Assembly: GCA_030272155.1 (NCBI GenBank)
Contig: CP126193.1
Location: forward strand, 1,488,001 to 1,552,000
DNA length: 64,000 bases
Origin: Tetradesmus obliquus
Lineage: Eukaryota; Chlorophyta; Chlorophyceae; Sphaeropleales; Scenedesmaceae
Reading direction: 5' to 3'
Within the stretch, counting starts at the first letter, position 1; each line of letters begins with the position of its first letter. The notes below the pieces were generated by a model, which had not been told where the DNA came from, searched no databases, and saw only the letters and a program-made list of their open reading frames with translations. This document shows positions 35,663-46,648 of this stretch, piece by piece. The position numbers and the translations under genes are program-made.

Positions 35663-38379
35663 TGGAGATGGCGATGCGCGCGTCCATGTCCATCCTGCAG
35701 GGCAGCTTTGACCCCATCATGGACGCAGCCAACAACACAGACCTGCTGCCGCTCATCATACAGGCCAGGGTGCGAAGGATCTGTTTTGCTAGAGTTTGTG
35801 AATGTTAGTAACATCATGGCTGCTCAAGCGTGTTGTGGAGCATACAGGCACAGACCTGCTGCCGCTCATCATACAGGCCAAGGTGCGCACCCGGATGGTT
35901 GCAAGCTGCTGAGGATCGAACAGCGCTGCTGAGCCTTGTTGTGAAGTTGGCTTTCAACTGATGTGCTGTGCTAGCTGCGCTTGGCACCGGCTCTGGTTAT
36001 GTTGTGGGGCACAATCAGGCATCAGGCATCCGTGTACAGTGAATGACTGGCACACTTCTGCGTATGTGTCTGTACATCACACCATGTTCCCTGTGTGCCT
36101 GCTTGTACAGCTGTCTCCATGCTGCCCGCCTGACCTGCTGCTGCTGCGCTCCCTGCTTGCTGTCTGCATCTCCTCCACCTGACACACCCGCTGCAGGCCT
36201 ACCGCGAGTGGGACTTCTCCAACATGCTCACCGTGCTGCTGCGCTTCAACGGGCGCGCCGTGGCGGCTGCCGTGGTGCGCGTGTTTGGGGACCAGCTGGC
36301 GGAGCTGCCGCTTGTGGCCACGCGCCCGGATGCGCGGCGGCAGGGCCACGCGCGCGTGCTGGTGCGCGCGATTGAGGCCACACTCAACGAGCTGGGCGTG
36401 CAGGTGCGCGCTGCTGCTGCATATGTGACTGTGTGGCAGCGTCAAACTAGCTGCGTGCGTGTTGATTGCGGCTGTATAGGGTGGTAGGCTACTCACAACA
36501 GGGTATGGAGCAGGACGAGCGTGTCTTCTCAGAGCAGGCTGCCATCAAGCACTATTTAAGCACCAGCACGCGGAGACCCACCGCGCATTGGTTTCGCACC
36601 GGTGCCAGACGAATTGTGCGTGGGCGGGTGACTATAACCCCCCGCCTGCCAGGGCGCCAGTCTGCTGCAGGCGCGGCACGCTGCGCCTGCAGTCATGTGG
36701 GGCCCTCACATAACCAATTTGTATCACATAACTTTTGATCAATTTATCAATCAATCAATTTGTATCACATCACAAGTTACAAAGCATATCCTTCAAACTC
36801 ATCAATATTGAACGCATTGCCGTTGAAGTCAGCTGACAATTGCTGCTGCCGCCCTGCTGCGCGTTTCACATCTGCTCCGCAGGTGCTGGCGCTGCCTGCT
36901 GCAGACGCTGCACTGGACACCTGGGTGCATGGCTTTGGCTTCAGCCACATGACTGAGGCGCAGGTGAGCCATGTGAAGCAGGAGCTGCGCATGCTCATCT
37001 TCCCAGGCACACAGCTGCTGGTGAAGCCACTCAAGGCCGCGCCGCACGCAGGAGCTCCAGCGCCTCTGGCAGCAGCAGCACCAGCAGCAGCAGCACCGCC
37101 AGGAGCAGCAGCAGAGGGTGTGCCGGCAGAAGGTGCAGCAGCACTGCCAGAAGCAGTAGCAGAGGATGCAGCAGCTCCTGCAGCAGTGCCTGAGGCAGCA
37201 GCAGAAGGTGCAGCGGCAGCACCAGATGCAACAGCACCAGATGCGGCAGCAGAAAGTGCAGCAGCAGCGGCACCAGATGCAGCAGCAGCACCAGCAGCAG
37301 CAGCGCCAGGTGCAGCTGCAGCAGGTGCGGCTGATGAAGTTGCAGCCCCTGCAGACGGCGCGGCAGCAGCAGCAGCAGCAAGAGCAGAAGCTCCTGCAGC
37401 TACTGCAGCGGCTGATGACACTGCAGCCGCTGAAGCAGCAGCAGCTGGGCAGGCGGCGGCTGCACAGGCTGCTGCTGCAGCTGCAGCGCCAGCAGAGGTA
37501 GCCATGGAAGCAGCTGCTGGAGCAGTAGAGGCAGCGGCTTCTGCGGTCACTGCAATTCCCTCACTAGATGCCGCAGCTGCAGCAGCAGCGCCAGCAGCTG
37601 GTGTGGTGCCAGGCCTCGGGCGCGTGACCAACCCTGGACTAGCAGCTGCCAGTGATCCGGGGGTGATTGAAGCCTCACTGGCAGCATCACGAGCAGCAGC
37701 TGCAGCCGCAGCGGCGGCTGCTGCTGGCATGCCCAACCCTGGCTCGCCAGGCCCGCCAGCAGCGAGCAGGCCTGCCGGCAACCAGCAGCAGCAGCAGCAG
37801 CCAGGTCTGCTGCAGGCGCAGCAGCAGCTGCAGATGCCAGGGCAACCAGGGGAGCTCAACCAGGCAGCGCTGCAGCTGCAGCAGCAGTTGCAGCAGCAGG
37901 AGAGCTTTGGTATGGGCGTAGCTGCGCCTGGCGACGTGCAGGTGCAGCAGGGCCTGCAGGGTGACATGCAACTGCCGCTGATGCCGTCCGAGCTGCTGCA
38001 GATGCAGCAGCAGCCGCAGCAAATGCAGCAAGCTCAGCTGCAGCAGCAGCCCCTGATGGGTGGGGGCTTGGATGCTGTGACAGCCATGGAAGTGGACCCC
38101 ATGCCGCAGCAGCAGCAGCAGCAGCTTGGCGAGCCTGGCGCATGTGAGGGGCAGCCTGATGCGATGCAGCAACAGCAGGATGTGCCGCCGCCGCCGCCGC
38201 CGCCGCAGCAGCAGCAGCAGGACGATATGCAGATAGAGCAGCCTGACATGCAGCAGCAGCAGCAGCAAGAGGATGTGCCGCCGCCACCTCCGCAGCAAAG
38301 TGCAGAGGGTGGGCCGCTGCCTCCTGCAGGGCCTTCTGCCTCTGGCGGCGAGGCTGTGAGCCAAGCCCCGGCTCATTAG
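28501..38379 (+). CDS. IDM1-like chromatin protein: two TPL-binding-like domains, two PHD fingers, GNAT
   Basis: Thirteen exons in phase (28501-30478, 30835-30992, 31235-31465, 31752-31854, 32227-32724, 33144-33325, 33855-34016, 34334-34422, 34830-35004, 35249-35398, 35662-35769, 36197-36403, 36883-38379; 1845 aa). Exon 1 encodes about 600 residues of Ala/Lys/Gln low complexity with basic patches. Then come a TPL-binding-like domain (ITCFCPRCAGHCKVPNSVFE, EEHAGSK), a PHD finger (YCVQCKDGGELLCCDGCPAA, WFCPSC), an RG-rich tract, a second TPL-binding-like domain (IRCDCCNAVVSCSQFEAHAG), a second PHD (CVLCREPDF, CDTCEREFHVGCL, WFCSGQC), and a GNAT domain with ARRQGHARVL for acetyl-CoA binding. The tail is Ala/Gln/Pro-rich. 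By analogy with plant IDM1 it should read histones and acetylate them in the nucleus; the doubled reader unit is unusual. Confidence 0.85.
33697..33730 (+). repeat. shadow copy of the start of exon 7 of the PHD/GNAT gene
   Basis: An acceptor (CTCACAG) plus GTGGTCAGCTGCAG and the following 20 bases match the start of exon 7 at 33855-33888 with one difference; offset 158 bp. Downstream of the match the frame runs into unrelated sequence, so using this acceptor instead would alter the second TPL-binding-like domain. Confidence 0.85.
34700..34772 (+). repeat. shadow copy of the start of exon 9 (second PHD) of the PHD/GNAT gene
   Basis: Acceptor TTCTTGCAG plus 73 bp nearly identical to 34830-34902 (encoding PPEVVHDTDGLGSGCVLC); offset 130 bp. 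The copy ends after the first PHD cysteines and lacks the rest of the finger, so it cannot encode a complete PHD. Confidence 0.88.
35849..35886 (+). repeat. shadow copy of the end of exon 11 of the PHD/GNAT gene
   Basis: ACAGACCTGCTGCCGCTCAT and the following bases, including the donor GCCAAG|GTGCG, repeat the end of exon 11 (35737-35773) after 113 bp. This one duplicates a donor edge rather than an acceptor edge. Confidence 0.85.
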
Positions 38380-39680
38380 TAGGCTGCACGTGCACTTCCG
38401 CCTGATGATATGTGCGACCGGGCGACTAGGCGCGTGCCACGCGGGGTGACCCTGCCAGTTGCGAGTTCGCAGTCCGCGTGTGTGCAACAACAGCACCACA
38501 GGGTTAGTGGTAGGCAGCCGTACTTGAGTTCAGGGCGACTGTGGTGCATGCCTGTGCTGAGCTGTAGATGCGCATGAGTGCAGCAGCCAGCGCAGCTGTC
38601 CATGGGGTTTTACAACAACATTGGAGTGGGACTTGCAACTGTTGTGTGTCACCATGGCACAAGCCGCTTTTTGAACATGCCGTTGGCAGCCTGTCTGGGG
38701 CTACCATAGTCTGGATTGCGGGCAGGTGGATGTGCCTATCACGCGCCAAGTGGCGTGTCTACAGACTCAGCATGCGCGCATCGCGCGGTTCTGGGGTTTT
38801 GAGTGCATCACTTTCACTGCAGCAATGTGCTATCTGTTCTTCACATTGAGCCCTGGCTATGGGCAGGTTAGGAAGCCTTGTCAAGGTGCCTTGCTGTTGC
38901 TGTGTTGCGTGTACTGGGCTGCTACTCTGTTCAGCACCACCTAACATCATCAATCGGCACTCTGTTCAGATCAGCAGTCACACCGTGTGGCGGTGTTTCT
39001 TGTCCTTGGTTGGAACGCTGGCTGTTTGTCAAGCTGGGGGGTGTTGTGCTGGCCATGTTTGTTACTTCAAAATGCTTCGAGCAGCTGGCATGCCATGGCA
39101 CTGTTGCTGCTTGCCAGGGATGATAGGCGAGCAGCCTGGCCAGGGCTCCAGGCTCCCTGACTCAGGGAGGCTTCAGTGAAGCAGCAACAGTGCACGTTCA
39201 CGTGATTGCTGCAGGTGCGCAGGTGTGGCTGCGCCGTTGATGGTGGGTTGCATTCGGAATCGAGGTAATTACATGTACCTTGCATGTCTACTAGCTGGAT
39301 CGCAGCCGTGTAGTGTTTGTTCCTTCTTCACATGCCTCAGGGGGCCAGCTGCGTTCGTTACTGCTGTGTCTGACTGCCTGCAGACAAAATATTGTTGGCT
39401 TCATTTTTTTCCTGCCTGGAAGTTCGCTGATGGTGGAGCCTGCAGCACCTGTCGACTGCCTGAACGGATACAACCCTGAACCTGCTTCGTGTTGCCCAAC
39501 TCTTTCAGCGCCCACCTTGTCCTTCACAGCTCGCAATCTGTTACGCAAGCTGTGACAATTTACTACATTTCTGCCTCCGACAGCGCATGCAGTGCACATT
39601 AATTGCCTCGTTTTCTCGCCCTGTGGTGTAGTCGCGTTGTTCACCTGATCAAGCTCTTCCAAAGCCTGCTGTCCGGTTGA
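38380..39680. other. intergenic stretch, 1.3 kb
   Basis: Presumably the 3' UTR of the PHD/GNAT gene followed by the mS38 promoter. One open frame at 38726-38944 encodes a short hydrophobic peptide, but no splice or family support was found, so no gene is claimed. Confidence 0.45.
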
Positions 39681-40785
39681 ATGTTTTCTAAGCGGGCAGC
39701 TGGTCGGCTGCTGCGCGTATTTCAGGGGCTAGGCTCGCACTCTTCTTCTGGCTGTCAGGCACAAGCTAGCGCCTACTCTGCAAGCTTGAGCGGATCGACA
39801 CTGACATTTGAAGTTTCCTGGGCAGGCAGCCGCTGGCAAGCGGCCTCGACAGCAAGGTAAGAGAGGGCCTACGTGCTGAATTCTCCCCACGCTGTGCGCT
39901 CCGCTCATTGCGATCAAGCTACTTATCCAAAGCAGGTTTTGCATTGATTGTGGCGATGCTGTGGGGCAGGCGCGTGATTTGCAATAGCACGTTGCTGACA
40001 GGGCTTCTCTGCTGCACTCACACATGCCTGCAACTACCCTTTCACACCCTGCTGTACACCTCCGCTGTCTACCGCAGGTGTTACTCTTCTGCCTCCTTCT
40101 GGGATGTGCCGCATCCCTCCCCCAGGCATGAGCTGTTCCTGGAGCTGGACACTGCCAGGGGCATGCTGCCAAACAGGGCAAACTTTAAGACGCAGTTCTC
40201 GCCGCACGGCGTGCAGCTGATGCCGCACAGGATCGCCCATATGGCGCCGTTTGACCCGCTGGCATACGAGGCAGCAGAGGGCGCTGCAGAGGATGATGAG
40301 CACCTGGATGTGCCCATCATGGCAGACAGCGTCAAGCGCAAGCGCCGCATGAAGATCAAGAAGCACAAGGTGTGTTTGCCTGCAGGAGGGCGTTGTGCAT
40401 ACAGCTTTTGCAATGTGCTGGTTGCATCCGCAATGGTGCAGTGTGTGTTTGCTTGGTTTGAGCTTGGGGCATATCAGGCAGCAAGATGCGCTGCTGTTAC
40501 AGCAGACAAAAGAGGACGGCTTTGCATGCGCAGCCTATGAGTGAGGTTGAAAGGCGTCAGCCTTTTGTTTGTATGTTGCTCATAGCAACTGCAGCTTACA
40601 TGCACACGGCGTGTTGCGGCGCTGCATCTATGTATGCCGCACCCGCCTGCCACCCTGTCCTGCAAGCACATCTGCTCCGCCAAACATTCATACGATGTAA
40701 ACATGCTGCTGGTGTTCTGCTGCTGCTGCTGCTGCTGCTGCAGTTCAAGAAGCGCATGAAGAAGATGCGCCACCAGCTGAGGTGA
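39681..40785 (+). CDS. mitochondrial small-subunit ribosomal protein mS38 (AURKAIP1/COX24 family)
   Basis: Three exons in phase: 39681-39856, 40078-40369 and 40744-40785 (169 aa). The N-terminus MFSKRAAGRLLRVFQG with Ser/Ala/Arg content is a typical mitochondrial presequence. The diagnostic part is the very basic C-terminus: MADSVKRKRRMKIKKHK at the end of exon 2, continued by FKKRMKKMRHQLR in exon 3, which is the mS38/COX24/QRI5 signature that threads into 12S/18S-type mito-rRNA. The protein ends exactly at this motif, as in relatives. The last exon encodes only 13 residues, and its acceptor lies at the end of a (CTG)n tract. Function: assembly and translation by the mitoribosome. Confidence 0.85.
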
Positions 40786-43700
40786 TGCGCCGCTGTGCCT
40801 GGATGTGAAGCACGACAGATTGACAAGGCGGTTGCTGCGGCCGCTGTCGCAGCAGCGCTGCAAGCAGCGTAAGAAGTGGCAGTTGGTTGTCAGTGCTTGC
40901 TGGCGCAGCAGCGTCTTTGCTCTGTTGCGGCTTAGCATGTGCATAGAAGCAGCAGCAGCAGTGCTTTTGTATTCGCACTTGCTTCTTGTAGCTGTGTGCA
41001 TGTCAGTTGGTTCGGCATTGTTGTGTTGGAGGTTTGCGTGCCCAAGCACGCGCAGCAACAGGAGTGTACATTACTTCAGAGCGACTTTTCAGAGGGCATC
41101 TCTGTATTGGTACGGATGTGCATATTATGTTCCCTTTCATGCAGCTTCTGGGCGCTAAGAGAGCTCAAGGCTGTCAGACTGCTCTGGTGCTTCCCGCCTT
41201 TTCTGCAGCGTGCTGTTGTCGAGCAGCTGCATGGCGTGGCGCATCAGGGCAGGGGCTTGCACTTGTACAACACCTTTCATGGCAACAGCAAAGGCGGTCC
41301 CAGCTTCTCGGTGTGAGTCGCGCTTATTCTGGTCTCAGCTTGCGGATGTGTTGGTACCTTGTGCTGTGCGCTGGTGTGCGGTTTGAGGGGCTTCTTGCAG
41401 GCGTTATGTGTTACCAGCTCTCACTGGTTGATTATTCTGTGCCTGTAATGCTTGTCACGCACGAGCTGTTTGTGGCTTGTGGTCAGTGAGGAATGTGGAG
41501 GGTTGCTGCACTGAATTTTGCACGGGCGTGTGTTCCTTGGTGGTTGATGCACAGCCTCGCTTTGGGTGGTGTCTAGGCTGGCTGTCAAATCAGGCAGCGC
41601 TTTTGCAGAGGTGCCATGAGCGATTTTTGGTGCTGATGTGGCCCTGGGATTGGGTTGCGGTCAGCACACAGCGTCTGTGGCAACTGGCCGCTGGGTGCTT
41701 TGTTTTTTATTAGTCAGCAGGCTCGCGGGTGGTGTTGGTGCTGCTGAGTTTGGACAGCATCAGGCTGCTGCACGCACTTGGCAGCACCTGCCAAGTGATG
41801 GCAGCTTTTGCATGCATGGCATGCGCATCTGCCATGCGTCATGAAGCAGCTCTGTGCCACGGCTGTGCCGGCACTGCGGAGGCATTGTAGAGGCATTGGT
41901 TAGCGCTTGTGAGCGTATCAGATTGGTCTGCACAGCTGGCCAGGCAGGCAGTTGGTTGAGTTCGTGATTGGCGTGCAGCTGGCGGTCCGTGTGTCAGGCT
42001 TCAGCTTGCGTCACGTAACACGGTGTGCGGCGCTTTGGCAAGGAGTGGTGCAGCACATGGTTGCTGGGGTTCTGTGCTTCAAATGGTGGCCGTGCGTGGG
42101 CTTGCTTGGCATTGGTTGTGTTGGCGTGCGCGCTGCTGCTATGATGCGGGTGCGGGCAGCACCGATGTACTTCTGGGGGGCTGTCCCGACTTGCGGCAAA
42201 GCTCCTGGCCTGCAAGCAGCGCTTCTGTTGTGCTGCAGTTGTTCACATGTGCGGTGCCAACAAAATCCCTGGTAACATTTTTTGTGAAAGACACCTTCAG
42301 ATGTGATGTGCTTTGTTACCACTGGTACAGATTCCATCTGTACCAACACCACCCATCAGCTCGCCATACAATATCAAGCTGACACCTCACCAGCTGCAGC
42401 ATCACTGATCGCTGCACTCAGCATCATGCTGCATAAAGCAGGCATGCATGCCTCTCCTCACTTTCCTGCAAGCATGCGGCACTTGCATGTCACATGCCGC
42501 ACGATGCACCAACCTCGACAACACCAGCAGACGCCTGAGCAGTACTGCTCAAAATTAGCAGGACTGCTGGCCCTGCGACTTGAGACTCATAGTGCAACTG
42601 TACAGTTGCTACATGCAGGCGTTGCACAGTACTGCACAACAACAACGCAGAGGTACCTCTGCCATGTACATTGAACAACAGGGAACATACACAAACGGTA
42701 GCTCTGAGCTCCAATGACGCCAGACATGGTCCATAGGATGCCTGACATCCTGACAAAAAAGCTCGAACTTGCGCTCACAGTATTGCGCTGCACTGCTGTC
42801 ACGGCAACCAAATAGTGCCGCACACAACGCTGCATCGTGGTACTGCATCATAACTGCCGTCCCAAGGCATGGTGCCAAGACAGCATACAAGCCGTCAACA
42901 ACCATGAAACAGGCACTGCAGCAGTGCGTAGCAAACAAAACACAGCATCATGCTGATTCATCAGCACATGATGCACCCTGCTGCGTTGCAGGCTGCAAGC
43001 AGCTGGACTGGACATATGTGACACATTTACAGTGGCATACACCACTACATTACCCCTGTAAACAGGGCAGCAAATCCTCGCCTGATGCCAACAGCAGAGG
43101 ACCATACTGAGCACCAGCAGTCATGCCAGCAGACAGCAGCAAAGCCGATGTGCGGCTCTGTAACCACCAATGCCCTCACTCACAAAGCTGCCATGGCTGT
43201 ATCAAAGCATCCAAGCAAAGCTTGGCCAGGGACCCAACAGTGGCGAGAAGGCCATGCTGCGCTGCTAGGGCATGCAGGTAACAGCACGAGGTGCACAAGA
43301 AGACCCAACTCGGAAAACGTGCCTCGGTTGCATAACCCGTAAATCACCTGGAGTAGTGCAGGTTGCGTCGCACTACAGCACACCTCCCCAGCCCACCGCC
43401 TGCAACATGTTTGTAAGCTGTCTGCACTCGCATGCCAGCACGATATCTGGCTGGTACAAGCCACCGTATATAAGCCACCCACACCCGTCAAAGCCACACA
43501 AGGGGGTGCTGCCGCAGCTTTAGCCTCAATCAACAGTTGTTTCCCAAATGTATCCACCGTAAATAAGGTACAGGCCCCGCGCTGCTGGTGCACAGAGTAC
43601 GGACAATTGTGGAGTCTGCTCAGCACTCACAACAACTGTCCCCACGCGGATGTCCTTCAATGCACTGCTGCATCGCCCTTCAGTCATCTCCAACCCGGCA

Positions 43701-44909
43701 GCAGCACTGTAGCTGGCAGTAAGGGCCAGTCTCAAACGCTACAGGAACTGCGGCAAGCAATGGGGCTGCAGTATGTAACAGCATAACCTCTGCATGTCTC
43801 AACGTGAACGCTGCGCCTAGCAAGCAAACTACACAACGCCTAAAAAGTGGCGGATGTAGGCCAAGTTTGTGATGCAGGACAAGATAAATGCCGTACATGT
43901 ATGACAAGGCTACAGCAGACTGTGTGTTGCCGTGGTCCCAACGTGTCAACTGAAAGCTTTCTGCTCACTGTGTGCAAAACAGCAAGCGTGCGATGCATCG
44001 ACAGTGTCCAGCTGCTGAACATAGCTGAATGCAAAGAGACATCGCCGGCCTACAAAAGCACGGCCCAGGCATTTGCCTCACTCCAACACAGACTATCAGC
44101 ATCACACCATGCAAGCAGACAGTGTGCATCGCCCTGAGGGCTGCTAGATCAGCATGCTCATGCATGTGAAGTGAATTAAATTGCACAAGGCACAAATCAC
44201 AGACTGGGAATGCAAGCAGCCCTGATAGCACGTAAGGCAGCATGAAGGCTGGTTGCATATGAGGCCTGACGCATTGTGTGCAACCAGGCTGCTGCAGTGA
44301 TGCAGCTGCCAGTGGCGGTCACACATGCAGCTACCACTGGCTTGCAGCTGTGGTAAGAGCTGCTACTGTAATGAAAGAACACGGCTGTTTGCTGTGCGAT
44401 CGCAACATGCATCATATCATATGCACCAATGCGGTGTGCATGGCACTCTGAATGCCATGTGGGCACCAAGCAGACCTCTGACATACATCAGCACAGCTGC
44501 ATGGGTCTTAGCAAAGCACTTGAAGCATCAAGGATAACGCTTCACGAGTGCGTGATGTCACTTGCAAGCACATGACCATGGTGCGGTCAAAAATGTTTCA
44601 CACTAGCACAAGAAAGGCCTGAATGTGTAATGCACCCGACAACAACTGCCGCAACTGAACAAGCGAGAACCAAGACAAATGCAAGCGCAACACAACTAGG
44701 AGTTGAATGCCAACAGATGAAGAGCGTGTGAGCAGCCGTGGCGGCTGCGCAGACCGCCTGCGAAGATGCGAAGCAGTACAATTGCGTGGAGTGCCCCAAA
44801 AGCAATGCAATAAGAAATGGTCTAGTTCAACTACAAACCACGCCAAAGAATCGCCCAACAGAAATGAGAAGCACTACAGCTGCCTACCTACGCTACGCTG
44901 CTGCAGCGA
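40786..44909. other. 4.1 kb without a supportable gene
   Basis: Many overlapping open frames exist on both strands, but none shows a family motif, exon chain or consistent codon preference. The left part may be the mS38 3' UTR (a TGTAA is near 41447) and the right part the 3' flank of the minus-strand protease gene. Confidence 0.45.
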
Positions 44910-46121
44910 TCAAGGAGTGGTTGCACTCCGCTTGCGTGCAGCAGACAAGCGCGGCAGCCGGGCGCTGCTCAGGACGAGGCCCGTCTTGCGCACCGCAGTC
45001 ACAGCAAACACACACTGCGTGCTGGTGTTCGGCAGCGGCTTGGACACCGAAGTGAAGGTCCCTGCAGGGGCACCGGTTGCGCGGGTAGCTCCCCTTGCTA
45101 CTGTAGTGAAGCTGGCAGCAGCCGCCGTGCCAGCTGGCAGCGCAGCCCACCGGCCCACCACCTGAGCGCCGCCCACCAGAGAGCCATCCGTCAACCTGAC
45201 TGTGACCACTGCTGTGCAGGTGTACGCTGCAAGGGTGGGGCTGTATGTCTGCGACACCCTCAGCGCGACGTTCATGGTGTTTTGTACGTTGACAGGGGGT
45301 GGGGATGGGCTGGGAGGGGGAATGGTGGGTGGGGTAGATGGGCTGGGCGGGTTGGGTGTTGACCACACTGGATTGCCTCCTGCAGGTGCTGGGTATGTCA
45401 GCGACAGCGCAAAACGGCCGAGGGAGCCTGCCGCAAGCACAGCAACAAAACAACGGCAGGGCGAGCAGGGGTTGGTATGTATAGCCGTGGCTGGTGGACG
45501 CTGCAGAAAGCAAGCCGCAAGTCTGAAAGGGCTGCAGGTCAGGCTCAATCGCAGAAGTATGTTGCAAGCAGGTGGGCAGAAGGCATGCAGCGCTATGCTC
45601 ACCATAGTCAGAGTAGCCGGTGCTCTTGGGGTCACCAGATCCGGCTCCGGTTACACCCACATAGTACACGCCGTCAGCCGGCAGCGTCACCGGTGACTCT
45701 GCAATCTCCAGCGTAGCGGCATTCTCAAAGCTCGCAGGATCCAACGTGGCAACAATTGCCCCGGCCGCATCATACACAGTCACTCGCATGTCCAGGTCAG
45801 CGCGGTTGTCCACGCCGCCAAGCGTGTTGGTGAAGCTGGGAGTGAGCTGCGTCTTGATCGTTGCGGGGCCGGCAGACGCCATGAACTTGAAAAACTCGGG
45901 CACCCCTGCTTGCGCCACCACGCCGTACGCAATGCTGCTAGCTGTGCTGCCGGAGGTGGAGTCAATCTTCAAGCCTGTGGCTGTAGCCATGCTGTCGCCG
46001 TTGACTTTTGGGGCGTAGCCGATCTTGGCAGCAATGATGGCGAGGTCATCCTGCAGCTGGTTAGCGCCGGGGTACTCGCCCTTGCTGAACTGCGTGAGGG
46101 GCTTGTAGTAGCCAATGCCCT

Positions 46122-46178
<57 letters not shown>

Positions 46179-46438
46179 ACTGGTGAGTCAGCAGATGATG
46201 AGGACGTCTGAAGTGACACTATGCACAAGCTGCCATGTGTGTGCGTGTGCGATATATGTCAGACATACGCGCTGCTTTGAAATCAAACCACAATAAAACA
46301 AGCAGCAAGCAGCTCACCATGATGGGTGCCCAGGTGCCATGTCCCTCGTAGTATGCTGTGCTGGCGTCACCATCGTGGTACAGGCCCATGTTGTGGCCCA
46401 CCTCGTGAGAAATGGCCTCCCACATGTACTGCAGTTGA

Positions 46439-46480
<42 letters not shown>

Positions 46481-46615
46481 CGCAGGCATGTCAGTCACAA
46501 CTGCTGTTCAACGCCATGAAGCCCTCTGAGGGCCTGTCGCTGCGGCTGCAAGGTGGCAGCAGAGCACGCAATGCTGCTGAGTGATGCTGTGATGACAGGC
46601 CAGTTACAACTGCAA

Positions 46616-46648
<33 letters not shown>

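Noticed and set aside
36404-36882. Intron 12 of the PHD/GNAT gene considered as a nested gene or retroelement
   Set aside because: Contains GC-rich blocks with weak dyads and a TCAA-repeat, but no frame, terminal repeats or tRNA structure could be supported.
36777-37967. Minus-strand 396-codon frame opposite the last PHD/GNAT exon
   Set aside because: Same effect. The plus strand continues in phase from the GNAT domain, while the minus frame has no recognisable domain.
42300-44800. Several open frames of 80-150 codons on both strands
   Set aside because: They overlap one another, lack consistent splice sites or motifs, and show no bias to the GC-rich codons used by the real exons.
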